This document shows, in pieces, positions 22,073-32,095 of a DNA stretch of 64,000 nucleotides. The DNA lies in contig CP038110.1 of the NCBI GenBank assembly GCA_004519485.1, positions 372,001 through 436,000 on the forward strand, read 5' to 3'. Source of the DNA: Nannochloropsis oceanica. Its lineage: Eukaryota > Sar > Eustigmatophyceae > Eustigmatales > Monodopsidaceae. The position numbers were made by a program, and so were the translations under genes. Numbering within the stretch: position 1 is the first letter of the stretch; each line of letters begins with the position of its first letter. The notes under the pieces were generated by a model. It was not told the DNA's origin. It saw only the letters and a program-made list of their open reading frames with translations, and did not search any database.

Positions 22073-22622
22073 GGGGGCGAAGGAGGGGGGAAGGAAGGCC
22101 TAGAATGTGGAGGGGGAAGACCAGTAGAAGGAGCAGGAATGAGAGATGGAGAAGCAATGTAGACAATCACAGGGAAGGGAAAGGGAAATGGGTGAAGATG
22201 GAATAAGATGGAATGGGAAAATGCCAGACGGGAGCAACGAGAGAGGAGGCTAGGGAGGAGAAATGACACGCTGAGTAACGCGGACATGTGCAGCAACGGG
22301 AATGAAAGGAGGGATGGAGGGAGGGAAGAGGGGAGGGGGCGTGGGTCAGCGTGTCGACCAAATTCAATCGGCGGATGTGAAAAGAAAGAGGAAAATGGAA
22401 TTGAAATGCAATGCAGGAAGAGGGAGAGTGGGCGAGAGAAATAGAGAAAGTGAACACATAAAAACACGCAGAAACACACACAAAGCGATGACACAGAAAC
22501 ACCACAACTTCAACATCCAACCAAGCAATGCCCGCTTTCTATGTATGCATTTAAGAATGACACATTCGACACATTGTTTCTTCCGCCTCGTCCATTTCCT
22601 TTCTGCTATGCTACAGGTGCAT
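22073..22622. other. Convergent intergenic region, purine-rich
   Basis: A 550-bp tail-to-tail spacer dominated by GGAGG/GAGAA sequence on the plus strand. The frames crossing it are composition artefacts. No gene seen. Confidence 0.5.
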
Positions 22623-25600
22623 TTACAAACCCAAGGAGGAAGAGCGAACGTAATCAAAACCATCCCACGCCCCATCATCCTTGTCCTTCCATTCTCCCTC
22701 TTTCCTTCTGCCCCTCCTCCCCCCTTCTCTCACCGTCCCGGCCCCGCACATTCCCCTCACCTTCCCAAACGCAGATCCACACATCATCCCTCCCTCCTTA
22801 CCCCCCCATCCCTCTCCTTCCTCCTCCTCCACCTCCTCCTCCTCCTCCTCCTCCTCCTCCTCCTCCTCCCTGAACACCACCTCGCTGTGCCTCATTCTCC
22901 CCTCCGTATACACCCAAGAAAAACATCGGGTGTCTTCCTGCCCCCTCACCACCGGCACATAGGGAGCCTCCACCTCCTTCCTCTCGATCTCCTCCCAGTT
23001 TAATCCAGCGAAAAAGGAATGCTCTTTGAGCCTCGCCACACCACCTAGGCGAGTGTCAGGGTTTTTATCAAGGAGGGCGAGAATGAGAAGACGGGCTGAG
23101 GGGCTGAGGGAGGGGTGGAGGGAGGGAGGGAAGGCGCAAATGTTTCGGAGGGTCTCGGCGGGAGAAGGAGGGAGGGAGGGAGGGAGGGAGGGAGGGCGGG
23201 AGGGCGGGAGGGAGGGAGAAGTGGAGGGGGGTTTGAAGGGGTGTTTGCGGGTGAGCATTTCATGGAGGCAGAGACCGAGGCACCACCAGTCGACGGGGAG
23301 GGAGTGACCCTGGTTGAGAAGGAGCTCTGGGGAAAGGTATTCGTTGGTGCCGCAGAAGGAGTGGGTGCGGTAGAGGTGCGAGGAAGATGGAGGGAGGGAG
23401 GGGATAGAGTAGGCGGTTGTCGCTCGAGTGGGAGGGGGAGGGCGAGAAGGAGGAGGGAGGGGAGGCAGAGGAGAATTGCCGTCACCGACAGGTGGGGGAG
23501 GGAGGGTGTGGGCTCCATAGTGGGGCAACTCCAGAGAAATGCTGTCATTTGTCTCGCTTAAACGGTGAGTGTCATGGATGTCCGAAAAGAGGAAGGAGGA
23601 GGAGGAGGAGGAGGAGGCTGCTGCGTTTGCTGCGGCTGCTGCCGGGAGAGCAGCAGCAGCGGTGCGAGGAGCAGCTGCTGCAAAGGGAGGTGGGGGAGGG
23701 GGTGATGGGTTTCGATCCAGGAGGGATGATTCAGGGGCGAGACCATCTCTGTCCGAGGAGCAGGCGACGTGGTCGTGGTACTGGTGCAAGGACGAGGAGG
23801 AGGACGAAAAGGGCATTGATGCTGATGCTGTCACTGCTGCTGCTGCAGGAGGAGGGGTAGCAGCAGCAGCAGCAGCAACAGCAACAGCAGGCGCCGAAGC
23901 AGCCGGCACTGGTACTAGCCTCGCAGCTGCTGGCTCTCTTACTGCTGCAGCTGCTGCCACTATATTGACCCCTGCACCTTTTCTCTCAACGTCAGCCCCA
24001 TTATCCTCCGCTGGATCATCGCGTCCATCGCCACAACCTCCTTCCCTCCGCATCACATCCGACAGCTTCGCGTGCCAATCCCTCCCCATTACCGCATTCT
24101 CCGGCTTTGGATCCCTATTAAGCGCCCAGCTTCTTCCCTCCCCATCACCCCCTCTTTCATCCACGAGTGAGTGCAACGGCGGCTCGCTTACAAAATGCCG
24201 CGCCAACCCCAAATCCGTTAACTTCACATGCCCATCCCTCCCCATCAATATATTCTCCGGCTTTAAGTCTCTGTAAATAACCCCTTTCCCATGCATGTAC
24301 TCAATCGCCAGTGCAATTTCTGCGACATACACCCTCGCCGCCTCCTCCTTCATCTTGCCCTCCCTCCTCATCAAGGTGAAGAGATCGCCTCCCTGGCAAA
24401 AATCCAGGCCAAGGTAGACTCTCGTGGAGGTATGAAAAGCGAAGTGCAAAGTGACAATAAATGGGTGCCGGAAGAGGGACAGGGTGTTCTTTTCCGTCAA
24501 GGTGCGCTCGATTTGGTTGCGCTTGGAGAGGTCGGATTTGAGGAGGACTTTAAGGGCGTAGACAGGGGGTTGTTGTGAGTGGGGGGAAGGTGGGGGGGGG
24601 GGGAGGGAGGTATGCGGAAGGAAATAAAGAGGAGGAGGAGAAAGAGGAGGACGGAGTCTGGTGCAGCTGCTGCAGCTGCTGCTGCCCGGGCGCAGGGCCA
24701 GGGCGACGGCGACGCACTAAGTAGACTCTACCGAAGCCGCCTCGGCCGATGAGGGAAATCACGTCCAGGTCCTTCAGGCTCACTTTCGAAGTCGGAGGGG
24801 GGGGGGGGGGGGGGAGGGAACAGGGGCAGGGGCCGGAGAAGCGACTGCTTCTTGTTCCTCCTCCGGCATTTGGGATGGTGCCGGCAGGTCTTGCTCCTCC
24901 TCTTCCTCCTTCCCTTCCTCCCTCCCTAGAGACAGAGAGCTTCCTCCAGGGCCACCAAAGAGGAAGGAGGCAAAGGAGGAGGACGAGGACGAGAGGGAGC
25001 ACGGCGCCGTTTCAGCTGAAGGGGAAAGTTGCTGCTTCTCTTCTTTTTCTGCTGCTGCTGCTGCTGCAGTAGCAGCAGCATGTTTTGCACGTCTGCCCAT
25101 ACTGCTGTTGCTCTTGTTGCTCGCCATCACCATCCCTCGTGCCATCAATACCCCTCTCCTTCCGGTCCTGGCTCCCCTCTCCCTCTTCTCCTCCTCCTCT
25201 TCCTCCTCCTCCTCCCTCCTCCTTCTCCTCCTCTCCTGTCTCTCCGCCCCCCATGCCCTCCACGCCGCCTCGTGCGACATCACCAACCCAACCCACCCAC
25301 CCCCCTTCCCTCCCTCCCTCCCTCCCCGCCACCACTTCGAGCCCTCCTCCTTCCCACCATTCATCTGACAAATCACCGTCAACACACATTCCTCCTCTTC
25401 CTTCTCCTCCCATCCTCCCTTCCTCCCTCCATGGGAAGAAACCTGCGCGAGAGAACCCTTCCCCATTTCCGCCCTCCCTCTCTCCCTCCGTAAGGGACGT
25501 AGGACGTAGAGCAAAAGGAGGACCTCAGCCGGCGTGTGGGTGGCTGGAGGACCGCCCTCTACCCGCGTATGCCTCACGCTGATTTCGTACACATACAGAG

Positions 25601-26407
25601 CCTCCTCGCTCGAGTCAAAGAACGAATCTTGCAACAGGCACGCTTCCCACACACGGGGTAGAGGGCGAGGACGAGGGATGGATGGAAGGAGGGGGGAAGG
25701 GGAGGGGGACGACAACGAGTGGGCCGTGCGGTAAATGATGCGGGTGGTGTTCACAGGAGACTGTGACATGCTCTTCACCCCCTCACCCTTCCCCCCTCCT
25801 CGGATTCCGCGGCAGCGCGGCTCATGTGCGTCTATGGCCTCCAGCAACCTTGCAACCTCGGCACCGCAGGCCTGGCAGCGCGCCACTTTATAATTACAGG
25901 CGGTGGCGGCGGCAGTGGCTGCTCCTCCTCCTCCGCCTCCTCCGCCTCCTCCTCTTCCTTCTCCTCCTCCAACTCCTGATTTTGCCTCCGCTCCATCTGC
26001 TCCTCCTGCAGCTTCGGATGCATCCCCTCCTCCTTCCTCCCTTCCTCTCCCTCCTCTCCCCAGTAGGACGTTCCTGCACTTCACCAGATCTGGTAGCTCC
26101 TCCACCACCATCCCGTCCTCAAAGCCCGCTTCGGCCCCCCCCTTCCTCCCTCCCTCCCTCCCGCTCCTTCCCTCCTCCTTGGTGGGATAAACCTCGTACA
26201 GTTCGTGAAGGAAAGTTGACGGAGAACACGGGATGACACCAACGGTTTTGGTGATGGGGGAGAAGGAGCCTAACGGTTTCGAACGGGTGTAGTGCTTGGT
26301 GAGATGAGACGTGGAAGAGGGCGAGGAAGGGAAGGAGGACGGGGACGACGGCGACAACGACGACGACGAACCTCTGTCGCTAAACTTTTTAAGCACTTTT
26401 CGTGTCG

Positions 26408-26440
<33 letters not shown>

Positions 26441-27534
26441 TGGTGGTTTTTGATTCTTGGAGGTGCCACCCGGGGGCGTTACGCTTGCCGACTTGTCGGA
26501 CGCGCTCACGGAGTTTGAGTAAGGCGATGGCTTGGGCAATAGCCGTGGGATTGGTATTGACGCCTTGAGAGGGTGAAGAGAGGGAGGAAGGGAAAGGCGG
26601 GGAATCGCCTGCAGCTGCAGGAGAAGGAGGAGGACGAGCAATTATAGGATGTATGGAAGGAGGAGGAGGGGGAGGAGGAGGGTCGAAGGCAAAGGCCTCT
26701 TCGATCTCTCTGGCCAATGCCATGTCCAACACGAGGGAATTGTGTGCAGTGTGTGCAGGAAAGGCCCAGCGTTTCCTCCCCCGTACCCTCCCTCTCTCCC
26801 CCCCCGCTTGAAGTCGTGCGGTGAACGATGACAGAGAGGGAAAAGAGAAGGAGGATGGGGATGAGGATAGCGGCAGCCCTCCCTCTCGCCAGGCAGCATC
26901 CTCCACGTCACATGTAAATTCATAAAGCAGGTATGCATCAACCATGTGCTTAACTGCCTCCTCCTTGTCTCCTCTCTTTCTCCCTCCTCTTTTTCTCTCA
27001 AATGACGCCGATTCGTCTACCGCACGGACGAAACCCAAAGCAATCATCTCATCGCCCAGTCGCGTTGCTTCCCCTCTTGACGAAGCATACCCCTTGTTGT
27101 GTATCCACGACACAGCCTCGCCGCCAATGAAGCAGGAAGGGAGGATGGTCTTGGTTTTCGGTTTCTTGCGGTTGCGGATCTGAAGCGGAGAGGGGTGGTA
27201 AGGGAACACAGTGGATGAGTCATGAGAGAGGCAAGAATTTATCATAGCATTTCGCTCTCCTATTGGATCCTTTCACTGCATCACGAAGAAGAAAGCTATA
27301 GGGTCAGGGGTGCTTCTACGCACAGACATGCTGAGCTGTTGATCTCGAACTGCCACCTCTCTCCTTTCCCAGTAGCCTCACCTCTAAGGCCAAATACATG
27401 TGAGCTGCCACCTCCTCCACATACACAGGCTCGTAACATTGCCCCCGTCCTCGTGCCCGCCGCCGGCCCGTGTGTTGCGCGCTGGTAGCGGTGGTGCAGG
27501 CAGCAGGAACAATGCGGGAGGCGGAGCTGGCCAT
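22623..27534 (-). CDS. DEP-domain AGC protein kinase with interrupted activation segment
   Basis: The proposed start is at 27534 (MASSASRIVP), with an intron at 27381-27180 (GTGAGG..CAG). The DEP domain follows (SCFIGGEAVSWIHNKGY..RGEATRLGDEMI..YLLYEF). Next come long low-complexity stretches and a possible START-like region (SPSTFLHELYEVYP, ALYVYEISVRHTR), which is weak. The kinase starts at about 24780 with DVISLIGRGGFGRVYLV, then VYALKVLLK, the catalytic loop YRDLKPENILMG, DLG, and SPELLLNQGHSLPVDWWCLG, and ends in an AGC-like tail with poly-Glu. The reading frame changes at a G18 run (24797-24814) and again at a G12 run (24592-24603). Neither gap has splice signals, so homopolymer miscalls or real lesions are likely. 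Between DLG and the substrate loop sit degenerate repeats of kinase motifs. Family assignment is good; exact structure is uncertain. Confidence 0.7.
22831..22870. repeat. (CCT)n tract coding for poly-Glu in the AGC kinase tail
   Basis: CCT units on the plus strand read as GAG (Glu) codons in the kinase C-terminal tail, interrupted by one ACC. Confidence 0.75.
23167..23218. repeat. (GGGA)n tract inside kinase-domain coding sequence
   Basis: A tetranucleotide repeat read on the minus strand as a Pro/Ser array ([10 protein letters not shown]) between the MLTRKHPFKPP segment and the helix that follows. Because the unit is four bases, only length changes of three units keep the frame. Confidence 0.75.
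24592..24603. repeat. G12 homopolymer at a kinase frame change
   Basis: The kinase glycine-loop frame and the VYALK frame differ across this run, and no AG acceptor lies near it. Confidence 0.7.
24797..24814. repeat. G18 homopolymer at a DEP-to-kinase frame change
   Basis: The DEP-side frame ends in poly-Pro at this run, and the kinase-side frame emerges from it also as poly-Pro. A length error of one or two bases would join them. Confidence 0.75.
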
Positions 27535-27962
27535 GATTCTAGGAATGGAGATGATGCTACGGCGGCATGGTCGTGCGGGATCAAGCGTTGGGATACCTGG
27601 CTTGTTGATCTATGGTTGGGGAATAGGGGTAAGGGAGTGACCATGTTGTCAAGGCGTGAATGTATGGGCTAGTTTTGTACCGGCAAGGCAAAGAAGGCTG
27701 CAAAGGACACGTCGGCTGTGACTTTTTGAGGCATATTTCATCACATGGTGTTGGGAGGTGGCGGGCAGCAGCCAAGTTGGAAGCACGCACCGAAGCACAC
27801 ATTGCACACGCCCCTTTCCCTCGGACCGAGCCTCCTTGTCGCCCACTGTAAGCTTTTCAATGGGACATTGACATGGGAAGTGTGTCGCTTTCGTCTTTCT
27901 CTTTGGCTTGACGCATTTTTATGCAACCGTCCCCCACTCCCATCGTACAACAGAGCGCACAA
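27535..27962. other. Divergent intergenic region, AGC kinase / IscA
   Basis: A 428-bp head-to-head spacer. The kinase start is not certain and its frame stays open upstream of 27534 for at least 20 codons, so part of this may be coding. Nothing else seen. Confidence 0.45.
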
Positions 27963-29379
27963 ATGCATCGTCCCTTCGCCTTGTTCTCAGTCGGCCATGC
28001 GAAGGCCATGTTAATGCTACTCCTTGGCGTCCTAGCCACGACGCAAGCATTCCTCATCCCCTCGGCGCCCTTCACCTTGTCATCGTCGACGTTGGCGCCA
28101 TTGTCTTCAGGTACGGTTTTGGCCCTCTATCCTGTACTGCGAATCGGAGGCTTCCCCGCGGCGTTTGTCGTCTCGCTCTCCTCTCCTATCCTCCTTTGCT
28201 TGTTTTTCCCCACGTGGTGTATGGTAGCATTCCAGGTCTTATGAAAGGGCGTGCGCTTCCCGCTGTCGTCTCTGGCAGTGTGTGGGAGAGATGGGCGACG
28301 GCATCGCCTGCTTGAGACACACAAAAGGGGTCGGCGTATTTCCTCTCCCTCTGCTCTTTCCTCCCTCCATTTCTTTTCCCTCTGTCGATTGCAGCTCATG
28401 TTATGCTTGAATGCGATGTATTTGCGAGTATGTAGACGCAGTCACTGGGATTAATTGGGAGGGCCAGGCTAGAGAAGGCGGTTATTCACCCACTCTTTCC
28501 AAAACAGCAGCAGCTGCACACAAGGTGGCAAAGGCCATCGCCACGCCCAGGACTCAGCGGGGCAAGCTGTTTGCGGATGTAGCAGGCACGTTGGAGGGGG
28601 AAAGAGGGGAAGGGAGGAAAGTCCAAGGGGAATGCCGTGGAGATAACGAAACAGGACCAGCAACAAGCAGGACGGACGACTGCTGCTGCTACTGCTCTCT
28701 CTCTTTCTTTCGTTCAGGTCCTTGTCTGCGATGAATTCCGTAGATCTACCATATTCCTTTACACTTTACTATCTCACTCTATCTTTTCCACACTCCTTCC
28801 CACTGTCCCCCTCCATCTCTGCAGAAAAAAACGAGGGAACCGTCGAGGTGGCTGAGCGCGTCATCACTGTGTCCGACTCCGCTCTCGAGCATTTGAAAGA
28901 CCTTCGCACAAAGCAAGGCGTCGATCACCTTTATCTTAGGATGGGTGTCCGATCGGGTGGGTGCTCTGGCATGTCGTATGTCTTAGATGTGATGAAGAAG
29001 GAGGTACGTGCTCTGTTGCGTCCTATTCCTCCTTCCTTCCCTCCCCTCCCTCCCCCTCATTTTTGTGCTGCTGCTGTTGCTGTTACTGACTTCAAAATAT
29101 ATATCTTTCAAATAATTGACGACTTAAAGAGTGATTGGTAATGGAGACTGACCCTCATCCCGAACCTCCCTGCCTCCCTTCCGTCAGGACGTCACGGAGG
29201 AGGACCACATCGAGGCGTACGACGAACACGACTTCTCCTGCGTCGTCGACCCCAAGAGCCTGTTGTATTTGTTTGGCCTGCGTCTGGACTTTAAGGACCA
29301 ATTGATTGGGGGGGGCTTTGCGTTTCTCAACCCGAATGCCCAGGAGAGCTGTGGGTGCGGGTCCTCTTTTGGGGTCTAA
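27963..29379 (+). CDS. IscA/SufA/HesB-type iron-sulfur cluster carrier, plastid-type presequence (198 aa, four exons)
   Basis: Exons are 27963-28110, 28508-28585, 28825-29003 and 29188-29379. The N terminus is a signal peptide (LMLLLGVLATTQA|FLIPS) with the heterokont Ala|Phe plastid-import junction. The mature part is a classic A-type carrier (VITVSDSALEHL.., MGVRSGGCSGMSYVLD, and C-terminal NPNAQESCGCGSSFGV). The three conserved cysteines (SGGCSG and CGC) bind the Fe-S cluster or iron. Plastid SufA/IscA proteins pass clusters from the SUF scaffold to apoproteins such as those of photosystem I. The second intron appears to start GC rather than GT (GCACGT at 28586), the only donor nearby that keeps the frame. 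The fourth exon supplies the CGC motif. Family certain, exon 2 boundaries good but unproven. Confidence 0.9.
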
Positions 29380-29393
29380 GGAGGAGGGTTAGT

Positions 29394-29429
<36 letters not shown>

Positions 29430-30676
29430 GCAGAACACATAGAAGAAAGGCGAGAGAAGAGAAGCCATGAGGGGGTGACAAGGCATGTACATTGGTGTGA
29501 CTTTTCGTCTTATATCGTTACTCAGGACAGGGGAAGTGCCGCTCGCTTCCCCTCCAAGCAAGCAAACACTAAGAACAAGGACCAAAATGACTTCAAAACC
29601 CGTAACAGAAAAAAGAAGTAGGAAAATAAGTGAGGTGGTCAACAAAGAAGAGAAATATCCAGCTGTCGTGTGGAAAGATGAATGGCTTCCGGTGCACAAC
29701 ACGCAACGCTGTGTCTTCAAGCTTTGTTTGACGACGAAGATGGTTGTAATTTCTTTTTGGTCACCTCGAATAGGAACAAGTAGACGGGAGAATTGAGCTC
29801 CCTTCTGCCTCTCACCTCAATCTGATCGTTGGGTTTACCTTTCTTTAGTTCTCCCACTTCCCCTCAGCCTCGTCGGTGTCGTTCTAGGTGGTAGTAGTGG
29901 AAATGATGAGGAGGGAGAGGGAAGGGCGGGAAGAGCAGGGGAGATAAATGGCTTTTCTTGTTTCACAGGCTTCTTCGTCATCATCTACTTTCCCCTCCTC
30001 TTCACGAATATCTCTCTACTCGCTTTTGTTTTTCCTGGGCGTATTATCGCCTTGCGTCAAGCATCTCTTCTACTTTACTGCTGCTTGCTTTTCCTGCTCT
30101 ATTCATGAGTACAGTTATACATCAAAATATTACTATAATGCATATAAATATAATAGAATATCATTCTAATATGTGTATGCATAAAAAAATAAAAAGTGAC
30201 CCTGTAAGTGAACGAATTCACGAGACAGGATGAAGGTCTATATCTCACAGAAAGGTTCTACCGTCCTCTTCTAAGATGGCGACGAGGCCCCAACATACAC
30301 ATGAATTTTCATGTATTCAATCTCTTTCTCTGTCCATCTCATCCCCTTGCTCTCTCCCTCCCTCCCTCCCTTCACCCTATTTTGCGTCTAACGGGGCACA
30401 CAAGCACACGGGCATTTCTGGATGAATTTCATCACCCTGAAAGTTTTAGTGTATGTCCGTGTCCATCGCCCTCTCGCTTTCCATTCCTTGGCGGGTCCTC
30501 CATCTATTGATACACAGCCTCGTTCCATCCATTCCTCCCTCCTCGCTTTCTTCTTTTTACCTATGTCTCTCTACGACGCTCGGTCGTTGTTTGTCGTCTC
30601 CCTCTTTCACTTCGTTGTGAATGTCCTTGTCTCTCGCTTCTACCATCTCTTTTTGATCGTTGCTGCCTCTCTGACG
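29380..30676. other. Convergent intergenic region, 1.3 kb
   Basis: Tail-to-tail spacer with the 3' ends of IscA and the elongase. It has an AT-rich core near 30120-30200 that includes a small perfect hairpin (TAGAAT-ATC-ATTCTA). Short frames here show no family resemblance. No gene supported. Confidence 0.5.
29394..29428. repeat. (AGC)n tract in the IscA 3' UTR
   Basis: About 11 AGC units begin 15 bp after the stop codon at 29377-29379, so they are probably transcribed but not translated. Confidence 0.75.
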
Positions 30677-30836
30677 CTATTCTTCTTTCCTAGACTTTCC
30701 TCCCCTCGTGGCTGTCCTCCTTCCCACCCCTCCAGCCGCCGGAGCTGTTCCTGCCTCATTATTCTCCCCCCGTCCCAACTCCTTCCATTTTCTTCTTGAC
30801 GACGACGACGACGACGACGATGACGACGACGATGAC

Positions 30837-30875
<39 letters not shown>

Positions 30876-32095
30876 TTCAAAATGGACGGCCAGAAACGCT
30901 CCATGAAAAACAAGACGAAGAAGTACAGGTAGGTCGCGTACATCCCCGCGCACCAGGGAATCATATCCCGAACAACTCCGCAGGAAGGGTCACGGGCGTA
31001 GAGGAACGAGGCGATGGTGATACCGACCCCGGCAAGCATCTGCGATATTTGGGCCATGGTGATCCACATAGGGCTGGAGGGAGGGAGGGAGGGAGGGAGG
31101 GAGGGAGGGAGGGAGGGAGGGAGGGAGGGAGGGAGGGAGGGAGGGAGGGAGGGTGGGTGGAAGGAAGGGGGATCCTTGTGGAAATGAATGACGCAATGAA
31201 GGGAAGAAGGAGAAAGGGAGGGAGTAAGGAAGAGCGAGAGGGAAAGAAGGGCACATACTTGAACCATTTCGGCCAGAGCTTGATCTCCGTCAGGAAGTAG
31301 TAGGAGTACATGACGGCGTGCACGGAGTAGTTCATGGCGACGAAATAAATGCCGGGATTGCGAGCCGAGTAGGAGAACCATGTGTAGAGGAGCACCGTCA
31401 CGTGGTGGTACCTGTGGTGAAGAGTCGGGACGAAGAGAGCGACGAGTGGAATAAGTATGGTGATATTTCGAATGCTTTTCCCGCCCGCCATCCCTCCATC
31501 CCTCCCTCCCTCCTCCCACACGTCTTCCTCACCAATGCAGAAACATAGGATTCTTCCCCTTCAACACCAAGATCATCGTGTCCACCAATTCAAAGACCTT
31601 GGAAACCGTAAATAGCATCACCCACATCCCCGCCGCCCCATCACCATACCCCGCCGTATCAGGCGGCTCGCAAACCGTCCCCCTGAAATTCTTATGCGTG
31701 AACATGAACAACAGATGCGGCACTACGCGCAAGGTACCTAGAATGGAAAACGACGCCAGGAAAGCATTCCAGAACGCTGGGAATCGTCCCAGATTCACGG
31801 GTCCTTTGCCCTCAAGCTTCCGGCGTTCCACGTATTTTCGGCCTTCGATCATGAAGGAGAGGTACAGAATGGTGGCAATTATGGGCAGCCAGGTGTTGTC
31901 CCGGATGATGCGATACGATTCCTTCACATTAAATTTTTTCTCAAACTCGGTATAGAGCGGTTCAAGGACTGGGATGGATTGAAATACTTGCACGAACCGC
32001 CGCGGGTTCAAGGGGTCGCGAGTGATATACTGGCTTGTTTTGTAAAGAGGGGTGGGGTCTTGCCATAGCCACGGGGGTAGTGACATTGCCGACAT
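30677..32095 (-). CDS. ELO-family very-long-chain fatty acid elongase (370 aa, three exons)
   Basis: Exons are 32095-31533, 31411-31259 and 31073-30677. Donors are GTGAGG and GTATGT, both phase 2. The first junction completes the Trp of the histidine box HWYHH (the HxxHH motif), so the splice is well supported. Other ELO signatures are [17 protein letters not shown] before the box, [17 protein letters not shown] after it, and [10 protein letters not shown]. Several hydrophobic segments make it a multi-span ER membrane protein. ELO proteins catalyse the condensation of malonyl-CoA with long acyl-CoA; in algae they serve PUFA or VLCFA synthesis. The chain preference cannot be read here. The tail carries about 26 consecutive Ser, encoded by a GAC/GAT-complement repeat, followed by basic residues in place of the usual short lysine tail. 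Confidence 0.93.
30798..30873. repeat. (GAC/GAT)n tract coding for poly-Ser in the elongase
   Basis: About 25 units on the plus strand read as TCG/TCA (Ser) in the elongase C-terminal tail. In another frame they would read poly-Asp or poly-Ile, which are shadows. Confidence 0.85.
31077..31153. repeat. (GGGA)n tetranucleotide repeat in elongase intron 2
   Basis: Nearly 20 units of GGGA fill the 3' half of the 185-bp intron. On the sense strand they form a long CCCT pyrimidine tract immediately before the CCAG acceptor, so they may serve as the polypyrimidine tract. Confidence 0.85.

Noticed and set aside
22073-22622. Possible tandem-repeat or CRISPR-like array in purine-rich DNA
   Set aside because: No regular repeat-spacer period; simple-sequence composition only.
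23569-24276. Plus-strand poly-Ala frame
   Set aside because: Antisense to the AGC kinase insert; the minus-strand frame carries the kinase motifs.
30708-30932. Plus-strand poly-Asp frame
   Set aside because: Shadow of the poly-Ser codons of the elongase.
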